In this document: piece by piece, positions 54,561-63,604 of the stretch
Layout: every line of letters begins with the position of its first letter
Numbering within the stretch: the first letter of the stretch is position 1
Assembly (NCBI RefSeq): GCF_022539315.1
Contig: NC_066317.1
Coordinates: 70,787,190 to 70,851,189 of the forward strand
From: Serinus canaria
Lineage: Eukaryota; Chordata; Aves; Passeriformes; Fringillidae
Length of the DNA: 64,000 bases
Direction of reading: 5' to 3'
The notes under the pieces: model-generated
What the model was told of the DNA's origin: nothing
Databases searched by the model: none
Seen by the model: the letters and a program-made list of their open reading frames with translations, nothing else
Program-made: the position numbers and the translations under genes

Positions 54561-54914
54561 AGGGGCGCTGACCCCTCCCACGTCTGGGGGGCAGATGGTG
54601 ACAGAAGGGGGACCCACCGAGGGGCCGGTGGCCCTGGGGATGGGACAACCCCCCGGAGCAGATCCAGGGGAAGTGGGAGGAATTTGGTCCTGCTGTCCCA
54701 AAATCAGCGCGTCAAGGACAAATGTCCCCCTTGCCATGGTCCCCATTGCTGCTGTGCCTCGGGGCGGGGGGGACACGTCCCACAGCGACACCCAAAGCTC
54801 AGCCAGAGCTCCTGTGCGCCAACGGCACCAAAGCACAGAGGGGGGACAGCTCAGAGCCCCCTTATCCATCGGGATAAACCTCTGTGACAAACATCCTGGG
54901 AAAAACCTCCTGGC

Positions 54915-55110
54915 CCTGGGTGTCCCCCCCTGGCATGTCCCATCCCACTGTCCCACCCTGACATGTCCCAGCCCACTGTGCCAGGCCGGAGTCCCACCCT
55001 GCTGTGTCCCAGCCCACTGTCCCACCCTGACATGTCCCAGCCCACTGTGCCAGGCCGGAGTCCCACCCTGCTATGTCCCGGCCCACTGTGCCAGCCCAGT
55101 GTGTCCCACT
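54915..55110. repeat. Minisatellite around CATGTCCCAGCCCACTGT
   Basis: Three long repeats of CACTGTGCCAGGCCGGAGTC plus shorter units. Confidence 0.88.
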
Positions 55111-55149
55111 CTGATGTGTCCTGTTCTGGTGTGTCCCCTCCCGCTGTCC

Positions 55150-55592
55150 CCATCCCACTGTCCCATCCTTCTGTCTCTATGGCTCAGTCCCATCCTGCTG
55201 TCTTTATTCCTCTGTCCCATGTCACTGTCCCTACCCTACTGTCCCCATCCCTCTGTTCCCAATCCCTCTGTCCCATGTCACTGTCCCATGTCACTGTCCC
55301 CATCGCTCTGTCCCATGTAACTGTACCTATCCCTCTGTCCCATGTCACTGTCCCCATCCTTCTGTCCCATTTCACTATCCCCATCGCTCTGTCCCACGTC
55401 ACTGTCCCCATCCCTCTGTCCCATGTCACTGTACCTATCCCTCTGTCCCACGTCACTGTCCCCATCCCTCTGTCCCATGTCACTGTACCTATCACTCTGT
55501 CCCCATCCCTCTGTCCCATGTCACTGTCCCCATCCTTCTGTCCCATGTCACTGTCCCTATCCCTCTGTCCCATGTCACTGTCCCCATCCCGC
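55150..55592. repeat. Minisatellite, units about 14 and 27 bp
   Basis: Alternating CTCTGTCCCATGTCACTGTC and CCCATCC or CCTATCC words, about 16 copies of the longer unit. Confidence 0.94.
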
Positions 55593-55659
55593 CGTCCCCT
55601 CTGGCTCCCGCCGGGGCCCAGCGCGGTCTGGGATCGCCCTCTGGCGGTCACTGAGGGAA

Positions 55660-55812
55660 CGGCTCCAGGGAGACCCCACGGGGACCTCGCCGGGACCTTC
55701 CCGGGACCCTCCGGGACCCCACGGGGACCTCGCTGGGATCCCACTGGGATCTAACTGGGACCTCACTGGGACCCCACTGGGACCTGGCTGGGACCCCACG
55801 GGGACCCTGCTC
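55660..55812. repeat. Short repeat of GGGACC-type words
   Basis: Units such as GGGACCCCACTGGGACCTGG, imperfect. Confidence 0.8.
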
Positions 55813-55959
55813 TGGGATCCTGCCCTGCAGCCCCTCCCAGCCGGATCCCGGTAACGACACCCGCGGTCTCTGGATCACTCACTGGGATCGGCCTGACCGG
55901 CACCCCCAGTAATTAGCAGCCTGTTAATTGGGGTGGCTCTGGCAGCTGGCAACTGACTG

Positions 55960-56240
55960 CAGCTGTGCCAGCTGGGATTGTCACTCACTGGGATCCCTGC
56001 TAACTGGGATTGCTCACTGGGATTGTCACTCACTGGGATCCCTGCTAACTGGGATCCCTGCTAACTGGGATTGTCGCTCACTGGGATTGTCACTTACTGG
56101 GATTGTCACTCACTGGGATCCCTGCTAACTGGGATTGTCACTCACTGGGATTGTCACTCACTGGGGTCCCTGCTAACTGGGATCCCTGCTAACTGGGATT
56201 GTCACTCACTGGGATCCCTGCTGACTGGGGTCCCTGGATC
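55960..56240. repeat. Composite minisatellite (CACTGGGATTGT / CTAACTGGGATC)
   Basis: Two 15-17 bp sub-units, TTGTCACTCACTGGGA and TCCCTGCTAACTGGGA, arranged in a non-regular order over 280 bp. Confidence 0.93.
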
Positions 56241-56387
56241 CCTGTGGATCAGAGATGCTCAGCACTTCAGGTGCCTTTGGGAATCAAACCCAGATGCTCC
56301 AAAAAGAGAATTTTTTTCTGGAAGTGGCTCCTGTGACACCATCAGCACCCAAAGGAGTTTGGGTAGGGAGCAGAACCAAAGCAGAGT

Positions 56388-56485
56388 GGGAAGGTTTGGG
56401 AAGGTTTGGGAAGGGAAGGTTTGGGAAGGTTTGGGAAGGTTTGGGAAGGTTTGGGGGAAGGTTTGGGAAGGGAGGTTTGGGAGGG
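56388..56485. repeat. GGTTTGGGAA decamer array at the gap edge
   Basis: About nine units of GGTTTGGGAAGG type that run straight into the assembly gap. Confidence 0.94.
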
Positions 56486-56985
56486 NNNNNNNNNNNNNNN
56501 NNNNNNNNNNNNNNNNNNNNNNNNNNNNNNNNNNNNNNNNNNNNNNNNNNNNNNNNNNNNNNNNNNNNNNNNNNNNNNNNNNNNNNNNNNNNNNNNNNNN
56601 NNNNNNNNNNNNNNNNNNNNNNNNNNNNNNNNNNNNNNNNNNNNNNNNNNNNNNNNNNNNNNNNNNNNNNNNNNNNNNNNNNNNNNNNNNNNNNNNNNNN
56701 NNNNNNNNNNNNNNNNNNNNNNNNNNNNNNNNNNNNNNNNNNNNNNNNNNNNNNNNNNNNNNNNNNNNNNNNNNNNNNNNNNNNNNNNNNNNNNNNNNNN
56801 NNNNNNNNNNNNNNNNNNNNNNNNNNNNNNNNNNNNNNNNNNNNNNNNNNNNNNNNNNNNNNNNNNNNNNNNNNNNNNNNNNNNNNNNNNNNNNNNNNNN
56901 NNNNNNNNNNNNNNNNNNNNNNNNNNNNNNNNNNNNNNNNNNNNNNNNNNNNNNNNNNNNNNNNNNNNNNNNNNNNNNNNNNNNN
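56486..56985. other. Assembly gap, exactly 500 N
   Basis: 500 unknown bases. The round number suggests a placeholder of unknown true size. It removes the start of the NOTO homeobox exon. Confidence 0.99.
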
Positions 56986-57063
56986 GAGTTCTCGCGGCAG
57001 CAGTACCTGGTGGGGCAGGAGCGCTGCCTGCTGGCCTCGTCCCTGCAGCTCACCGAGGAGCAG
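56986..57063 (+). CDS. NOTO: NOTO homeobox exon (5' part lost in gap)
   Basis: Twenty-six codons, beginning EFSRQQYLVGQERCLL and ending LTEEQ, which are homeodomain positions 19-44 (helix 1 end, helix 2, turn). Donor CAG|GTGAGC at 57064, phase 0. An intron between positions 44 and 45 is a known homeobox intron site. NOTO (chick CNOT) is a homeodomain repressor of the node and notochord. Upstream exon(s), with the N-terminal region and homeodomain 1-18, are in or before the gap. Confidence 0.85.
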
Positions 57064-57664
57064 GTGAGCCCCGCCTCACCCCCTCCTGGGCCACCGGCAG
57101 CTCCAGCAGCTTCCCAGGGAGCTGGGATGTGTCCCTCAGGGAGCTGGGATGTGTGACCTGTCCCCCAGGGAGCTGGGACATGTCCCTCAGGGAGCAGGGA
57201 CACTGGGACATGTCCCTCAGGGAGCTGGGACGTGTCCCTCAGCCCAGCACGCAGCCCCGGGGTGCTGATTGCACAGTTTCAGTTTAAAGGGTGGTGGATG
57301 GCAGGTGGGGAAACTGAGGCAGGGCGTGGCTGTCCCAGAGCCAGGAGCTTGTGTCCCTCTTCAGGCTGGGCTCCTCCAGCACGGGCAGGTGCAGCTCCTG
57401 GGATGCAGGGAGCAGTTTTCCATCTTGGCAGGGCCAGACTGGACTCTGCCTGAGCCCAGGGGGCCGTGGAGCAGCCAGGCTGGAGAGCCAAGCTTGACCC
57501 TTTCCCAAGGGGAATTGGTGGAATCTCCATCCTTGGAAGTGCTCAAAAACACGAGTGTGGCACCTGGGGACACAGTCCAGTGGTGAAGGTGGTGCTGCTG
57601 GGTTCATGGTTGGACTCACTGACCCTTTCCAGACTCAATCATTCCATGATTCTGTGATCCCAAG
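57064..57664 (+). other. NOTO homeobox intron, 601 bp
   Basis: Donor GTGAGC, acceptor CCCAAG. Its first 200 bases carry repeated GGGAGCTGGGA words and its last 155 bases are a CR1 fragment. Confidence 0.8.
57505..57660 (+). mobile_element. CR1 3' end abutting the NOTO splice acceptor
   Basis: TCCATCCTTGGAAGTGCTCA, GTGTGGCACCTGGGGACA, ATGGTTGGACTCACTGACCC and the CR1 terminal repeat CCATGATTCTGTGATCC. The tail ends four or five bases before the exon. Confidence 0.88.
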
Positions 57665-57859
57665 GTGAAAGTCTGGTTCCAAAACCGGAGGATCAAGTGG
57701 AGGAAACAAAGCCTGGAACAGCAACAAGCCAAACTGGCCAGAATGGGTTTGGGCACCCCAAAGAGGAGCCCAGACTCACAGAGCCATCACGAGGAGGACA
57801 AGGACTGCCTGGCAGAGTCAGGGGATGGCCAGGAGGACACGTCCTTGTCCCTGGCTTAG
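57665..57859 (+). CDS. NOTO: NOTO last exon: homeodomain helix 3 and C-terminal tail
   Basis: Starts VKVWFQNRRIKWRKQ (homeodomain 45-59, with Trp48, Phe49, Gln50, Asn51 and Arg53), then SLEQQQAKLARMGLGTPKR, an acidic region (HHEEDKDCLAESGDGQEDT) and the stop TAG at 57857-57859. Recognition-helix residues are intact, so DNA binding is not visibly impaired. The wording is closer to chick CNOT than to mammalian NOTO, which reads RVWFQNRRVKYQKQ. The tail is short (about 48 residues after the homeodomain). The acceptor is an unusual AAG directly after a CR1 end. Confidence 0.88.
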   Translation: MKVWFQNRRIKWRKQSLEQQQAKLARMGLGTPKRSPDSQSHHEEDKDCLAESGDGQEDTSLSLA

Positions 57860-57998
57860 GGACAGCCCCTGCACAGACTGTGACAAAGAGCTGCTGAGCC
57901 ACCATGGGCCCTCTGTGTGTGTGTATTATAGGATGTATCATAGCTGTAATATCTAATATATACAGGATATATGGGGCACCCCCGGGGCTTGGGGGTGA

Positions 57999-58004
57999 AA
58001 TAAA
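57999..58004 (+). terminator. NOTO polyadenylation signal AATAAA
   Basis: AATAAA 140 bases after the stop codon, in an AT-rich 3' UTR (57920-58015); the only good signal downstream of NOTO. Confidence 0.75.
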
Positions 58005-58019
58005 TTATTTATGCAACTC

Positions 58020-58660
58020 TTGGGCTCATCTTTGCAGGAATAGCCCCCATCCTGCAGGGCTTCTTCCTGGGAGCTGACCTGGGGGAGTGGGAGCCACTGC
58101 AGCCTCAGCTCATCCCAGAGGTGTTGGGAGCCTGGAAAGCTCCCAGCTCAGGAGCTTCACAGAGCCCCTGAATCCTGGAGAGGATCTGTTCCCCACTACA
58201 CCCTGCTCTGCCCACAGCTCATAAATCCCAGTGCTGCCTTCCTCTCCAGGGATGTAGAGCCAGGACAGCAGGGAAATGCTCCTGGAGACACAGCTGGAGG
58301 GAGCTCTGTGACCTGAGCTCCTGGGGTGACATCTCAGCTGGGCAAGGATTAGCCAGGCTTTGATTTTCATTGCTTGGCTCTGATTAGGCAGAGGTGGAGG
58401 TCTCAAATCTAGCAGTTTTGGGATGCACACTGAGCAGGGGGTGATCCAAAGGTGCGATCCACGGGAGGCTGGGCAGCTCCTTGAAGGGTGCAAAGCAAGG
58501 GAGTACCTGGGGTGTGCCAGAGGAGAGCAGCAGTGGGGATGTGGGGCACTCAGCTGGGCAGTGCCAGCTCCTGGAGCTCGGCTTTGTGGTCTGGGTTTGG
58601 AGCTGGGGGTGGAAGAGCCTCAGGTGCGGGATTTATTTGGGCAGGTGTGAAACGTGAGGC
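58020..58660. other. NOTO downstream flank
   Basis: Unique sequence. A perfect T-box half-site AGGTGTGA is at 58643-58650. No exon recognised. Confidence 0.45.
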
Positions 58661-58664
58661 AAGG

Positions 58665-59168
58665 ACAGTGGGGACAGTCCAGGAGAGGGGGGACAGTTTA
58701 GGGGATGGTGCAAAGAGAAGGGATCAGTGCCAGGAAAAGGGGATGGTGTGGGGAGAGGGGATGGTGCAGGGAAAAGGGGATGGTGCAGGGAGAGAAGACA
58801 GTATCAGCAGAAGGACATGCTGCACGGGGAGGGAGAATGACGCCTGGAAATGGGGATGCTGCAGGAGAAGGGGACAATACAAGGGGCAGTGCAAGGAGAG
58901 GAGGAGAGTGCAAGGGGGTGATGCAGGGAAAGGGGACAGTGCAGGGACAGAGGGACAGTGCAAGGAGAGGGGGACAGTGCAGGGACAGAGGGACAATGCA
59001 AGGACAGAGGGACAGTGCAGGGACAGAGGGACAGTGCAAGGAGAGGGGGACAGTGCAGGGACAGAGGGACAGTGCAAGGACAGAGGGACAGTGCAAGGAG
59101 AGGGGGACAGTGCAAGGAGAGGGGGACAGTGCAAGGACAGAGGGACAGTGCAAGGAGAGGGGGACGCT
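58665..59168. repeat. Purine-rich minisatellite, unit about 18 bp
   Basis: Units GACAGTGCAGGGACAGAGG and GACAGTGCAAGGAGAGGGG, about 20, with degenerate GATGGTGCAGGGA units on the left. Open in several frames because of the periodicity. Confidence 0.95.
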
Positions 59169-59199
59169 GGGACGGAAGCTGCCCTTTGTCCCGGCTGTC

Positions 59200-59690
59200 G
59201 CAGGGATTAGCCAGCACATCTCAAAGAGCCCAAACTGTGCTAATGTCTTCACACGTCTGCCGGGAGCGCGGGCTGGGCGCGGGTTTAAGGCGCTAATCTC
59301 GCATGCCGGTGGTTCATTACAATCAGCCCCGAGACAAGAGGGCTCACGGGGCTGTTTCAATCCCGCCCGGCCGGGGGCTGAGCTGATTGCGGCAGTCTCG
59401 TTGTTCTCAGGACACCTTTAATCCCCCGGGAGCTGGCGGGGCTCAGCACAGGGCTCCTCCCGGGAGCAGCGGGGGACCCGACCCCGCTCCGGGGATGCTC
59501 CCGCAGGGTCTGCCCGGCTCGGCCCCCCCTGCGGGGAATGTCCGAGCCGGGAATGATTTAATTAAAACCGCTGGGCTTGGTCGGGTTTTTAAAATGTACT
59601 TGTGCATGAGACGGATTAAATCACATTCCTCTGGCACCTCGGGATTTGAGCGGGAGGTTTTTGTCATGGGGGGTGATAACCCCTGAGGGC
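59200..59690. promoter_or_regulatory. Probable conserved non-coding elements (NOTO downstream, block 1)
   Basis: Two unique AT-containing patches, 59200-59425 (GCGCTAATCTCGCATG, TTCATTACAATCAG) and 59545-59650 (AATGATTTAATTAAAACCG, AGACGGATTAAATCACATTC). The TAAT and GGATTA words suggest homeodomain sites. Confidence 0.35.
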
Positions 59691-60269
59691 TCGGGATGGC
59701 TCTGTCCCCTCGGGACTGCTGAGTCACAGGGAATGCCGTCCCTTGTCTTCCTCCCGGCCAGCGAGCGACCTGTTCGCAGGTTCCTTGGGGTGGGGAAGGG
59801 GCTGAGCGGGACAAAGCAGGGGATGAGGAGAGCCAAGCCCAGGCTCTGCCCCCGGTTATGGGATGGGGTTGATGGCCCGCAGAAAAGCTGGATTCATGCC
59901 GGTCATTCCTGTTCTGCTGAGCCCTGCCAGCCTGGCCAGGGGGTAGGAATGCAGTTTCCTTCCTCTCCACTGCTGCTGTCTGCAGCTCAGCCCAGCTCCC
60001 GGCAGCTCCACCGGGGCCCACGGATTTGGATCAGATCTGGGCACTGATTTGGCACTGTGGAAAATAAGGGAGAGAGAAGCTTGGGAAGGTCTCGTTGGGG
60101 CAGAGCCTTGGTCCTCTCATCCCCCAGACATCTGTGTGTAAAGAGGAAGAATGAAGAAAAAATAAGAGCCGTGTGTCCTTACCCAAATCCCCCCACATCC
60201 CAAAGACCCTGCCAGTCTCTTCCCCATCCATGGCTCTCAGAAAGACGCTGGTTTTTCACCTGTCTGCAG

Positions 60270-60370
60270 AACCCGAGGTGGCTTTCAGCGACAGATAATT
60301 AAAACGAAGTGAGAATGAAGCAGCTTTATTAAGGGGATAGAGGTTATCTGCCAAAGATGCAGCGCTGAGC
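60270..60370. promoter_or_regulatory. Possible conserved non-coding element (block 2)
   Basis: CAGCGACAGATAATTAAAAC and GCAGCTTTATTAAGGGGATA within GC-rich flanks; no frame of note. Confidence 0.25.
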
Positions 60371-60919
60371 CCTTCCCGGCAAAGCTCTCGGCCCCAGCGA
60401 TAAGCGGGAGGCTCGTGGGGCAGCAGGGGTGGCTGAGGCTGACCAGGGAGAGGCGTTTCCCGAGGCAGCGCAGAGGGGCAGATGGACGGGGGGATGATTG
60501 GGATGAATGCAGGGCGCTGCTGAAGAGGTGCAAACGGCCTGGCTGAATGGGATGGGCCTGGGCTGGAGAGATTGCACAGAGGATAACCAGGCGGAGCTGA
60601 GCGCTCAGGCTCTCGGGGTGCCCCCGTTCCTGCGGGGATGGTTCCCGCTGTGCACATGGAGCGGGAGGTGTTTGCAGGACGGGGCGTTCGGAGCAGCGGG
60701 ACCCCGCACCCCCGTCCTGTGGCCCGGCTGCTCTGCAGGCACCTGGCGCGTCCCTTCCCGGGCTGGGAGCGCAGTTCCCGCTTTGGAGGGGGTTCCTCAA
60801 TGGGATTAGCGTGTCCCGAGCCGGGGCCGGGTGCCGGGGGGAGCCAGGAGCCGCGGGCGGAGGTTCAAGGCAAAGCCCGGGCCGGGGGCGGCCGTGCGTG
60901 CTCCGGGCTCCATCCCCTC

Positions 60920-61270
60920 GTGTAATCTTGTTAAATGGTCAGGGAGCATTTCCCCTGCCTCTCCCTCCTCGCTAATTCCCGAGTGAAACATCAAATGAGT
61001 TTCCCGAGGCTGCTGAGCGGCTCGGCCCGGTTTCAGTGGGAATATAAAAGAGACATCATGAGCAGTGAGAGGAAATCCCACTACATCCCCTATTCTCCGG
61101 ACTATCTGGGATGAATTTACCCCAAGCTGCCTTGCACAGGGAGCAAAGGCATCGCATTTTAAATTAAACCCTCCTGGATACATGAAAATAAGGATGAATT
61201 GGAGTGACCTGCCTGGAAATGCAGCAGGGGAACCGGTAAACTCAGGGCTCCCCTTTATGGACTGAGCATT
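60920..61270. promoter_or_regulatory. Possible conserved non-coding element (block 3)
   Basis: Unique sequence with CATCAAATGAGTTTCCCG, GGGAATATAAAAGAGACATC (a TATA-like word) and CATTTTAAATTAAACCC. No gene start could be tied to the TATA-like word. Confidence 0.3.
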
Positions 61271-61554
61271 GCAGTGACCAAAATCTTCGGGTTTAAAGAT
61301 CCCGGCTTTAGACCAGTTCTGGTGAAATGAGCTGTTATGAAAAGAAAAAAAATTAAAAAAAAAAAAAAAGAGGAAGAAATGTCACCATCTCCCTCTTTGC
61401 AAAGGGTTTGTGGCGAAAAATTAACCCCCTTGTCCCTGTGACACTGCCATCGCAGCATGGATGAGCCCGGATTTCCTGGGGGAAACCTGGCACCAGACCC
61501 CCCTGCCTGGTGTGATTTTTATGGTAAAAGCTGAATAAATCGTTCAATCAAGTG

Positions 61555-61660
61555 ATGTCTGCTGCTGTGGAATGAATTTGGGTGACCTTGGCACCATCTT
61601 TGCATAAAATGTTTGATTTTATTGTAAAAACGGATTAAAACGTTAAATAAGAGAGAGCTT
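61555..61660. promoter_or_regulatory. Possible conserved non-coding element (block 4)
   Basis: AT-rich stretch with CATCTTTGCATAAAATG, TTTGATTTTATTG and GGATTAAAACGTTAAATAAG. Confidence 0.3.
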
Positions 61661-61894
61661 ATGGTATGGTATGGATACGGGGATCCTGAAGAAGGTGTGA
61701 GACTGGCGGGCAGATAAAGCCCTTCCCAACCCTGCTAAAACCTCGTCCTGGGGCTGGTTTCTGCTGTAAGGCCCCCGTGCCTCAGTTTCCCCGCCGCAGG
61801 AGCAGGGTGAGCAGAGCCCCGGGGGCCGGGCCGGGTGTGACCCCGCTCCCAGCCCGCACCCCGCGGAGAGCAGAGCCGGATCCGAGCCTGGGTC

Positions 61895-62380
61895 GGCCTC
61901 ATCCTCCCCCCGCTCCATCTCTATTGATTTAATAAGATGGAGAGGAATTAACGGGGCCGGAGCATTGGAATAATGAAAGATGAACAAAGGGGCAGCGCTA
62001 GCAAAGATGCTGCCAGCTTTTAATGATGAGGCCGGGCAGATCCCCCGCCAGTTGTCCCTTTGGAGTGGCGATTAAGAACATACTGTTATTGTTAAGGCCG
62101 GGAGATAAATCCCTGCACCGTTTCTGATGTGATCAGCCGGGGCTTCTCCCTACAATTTGCGATCCTATTGTGGACGGTGTTTGCCCTGGGCAAGGAGAGT
62201 CTGGGAACCACTTATGAACCATCCTTTGGTCATTAGTCTCCTCATTAGGAGAGAACAATGTGGGAAAAAAAAGATAATTGAAGGGAGCAGCGGGCTGATG
62301 GCGCACTCAGGCCCGGCCCAGGGCTGCCTCAATGCTTAGTTTGTTTATAATTCCCAATTAATTTTAAATGCGCAGGTTTG
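61895..62380. promoter_or_regulatory. Probable conserved non-coding element (block 5, about 480 bp)
   Basis: The longest unique AT-containing block in the right arm, with SOX/TCF-like sites AACAAAGG (61983-61990) and GAACAATG (62253-62260), several TAAT words and a balanced, repeat-free composition. Typical of a developmental enhancer, but conservation is not demonstrated here. Confidence 0.4.
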
Positions 62381-62524
62381 GGATGCTCTCGACACCTGGA
62401 ATTGCAGCCCCCGTGAGCAGGGGCTCCGGGGCTGTGCGTGACGGGAGGAGCGCGGAAGGTCTCGAGTGTTAATTGATTTTGGGGGGTTCTCCCAGGCTTT
62501 GCTGTCAGCTGGATGGAGCCCCAT

Positions 62525-62630
62525 GACGGAATCAGGGAATTCTAGGCTTGGAAGCGACTTTTCAAGGTCATCCAGCCCGACCAGACCGTGGACACAACTC
62601 ACGCGGTGTTGGGGAGGGACCCCGGGGAGC
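62525..62630 (-). mobile_element. CR1 fragment
   Basis: Antisense: GGAATTCTAGGCTTGGAAGC, then AAGGTCATCCAGCCCGACCA. Confidence 0.7.
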
Positions 62631-62639
62631 CGCCGGGCG

Positions 62640-63115
62640 AGGGCGGGGGTGCAGCACGTCCCGCTCCCTCACTCCACATCTGGCTGAGGTATGGGGCCAG
62701 ATGTGCGCCGAGGAGCGCGACACGCAGGAAGGAGCCCGCTGGGGTCGGGGGTTTCTCGCCGAGGAAAGGCAGAATGCGGTCCTGCCCCGCCTGGCTCCGG
62801 GGGCTGCCCGCGGCTCCTGCCTGGACATGCCCGGGTGATGAATCAGGCCCGGCTGGGGAGGAGGGGGAAAAGCCCTAATTCCTCAGGATGCTCGATATTA
62901 TCAAGTGCTAATGAGCCTGGATGGGGCTGAGGTGCTTTGCAGGCCATTATCCCAAATTAACCTGACAATGAAGCCGGGCAGCGGTGTCTGAGGGGCGGCC
63001 CGGGTGTGTATTGGCTGTCTGGGCTGGGCTGGGGGCTGCCGTCCTCTGCCTCCCCCGAGCACAAACCCAGCGCCTTGGGGACTGCAGGGAATCTTCCACT
63101 GCATCAGCACAGCAG
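62640..63115. other. Unique non-coding sequence
   Basis: GC-rich, with an AT-containing patch at 62870-62970 (CGATATTATCAAGTGCTAAT). No exon recognised. Confidence 0.4.
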
Positions 63116-63117
63116 CA

Positions 63118-63240
63118 CGGCATGGCTGGGGCTGGAGGGGACCTTGGGGACCATCTCGTTCCACCCCTGCCATGGCAGGGACATGTGCCACTGTCCCAGG
63201 CTGCCCCAAACCCCGTCCTGCCTGGCTTGGGACATGTTGA
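63118..63240 (-). mobile_element. CR1 fragment
   Basis: Antisense: GGCATGGCTGGGGCTGGAGG, CCATCTCGTTCCACCCCTGC. Confidence 0.75.
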
Positions 63241-63470
63241 GTCAGCTTGGGGAGGTTTGACAGGCAGGACACAAAATGAGGTGACAAGAATGGAGCGAAC
63301 CTGCACGACCCCTCTCCAGACCAGCCTTTGGGATGACCTATGCCACTGGCATGTCCCCCAAATTGTCCTGTCCATGCCATGATCTACTGACACCTGGCTC
63401 TGGCAGGGCCCTTGGGGGGTGGCAGACAACTCCAGCACCACGGTCTGCAGCTCCCTGGGGCCTGCCTGAG

Positions 63471-63604
63471 GGGGACAGAGCAGAGGCAGGGTGGCTCCTT
63501 GGCTCCCTGTCACAGGAGGGGGACAGAGCAGAGGCAGGGTGGCTCCTTGGCTCCCTGTCACAGGAGGGGGACAGAGCAGAGGCAGGGTGGCTCCTTGGCT
63601 CCCA
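63471..63604. repeat. 48-bp tandem repeat, 2.8 copies
   Basis: Three near-identical units starting GGGGACAGAGCAGAGGCAGG at 63471, 63519 and 63567. The period is a multiple of three, so frames stay open. Confidence 0.95.

Noticed and set aside
54186..54887. Possible NOTO N-terminal exon in the 233-codon plus-strand frame
   Set aside because: No eh1-like motif, no homeobox-linked segment and no good donor in phase; the sequence looks non-coding.
57600..57625. Alternative NOTO acceptor at CTTTCCAG near 57631
   Set aside because: It would add CR1 sequence with an early in-frame stop (TGA in CCATGATT) and break the homeodomain; AAG at 57664 restores LTEEQ-VKVWF exactly.
61040..61060. TATA-like word in GGGAATATAAAAGAG as a gene promoter
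   Set aside because: No coding start, CpG island or transcript-like frame follows on either strand; kept only as part of a candidate element.
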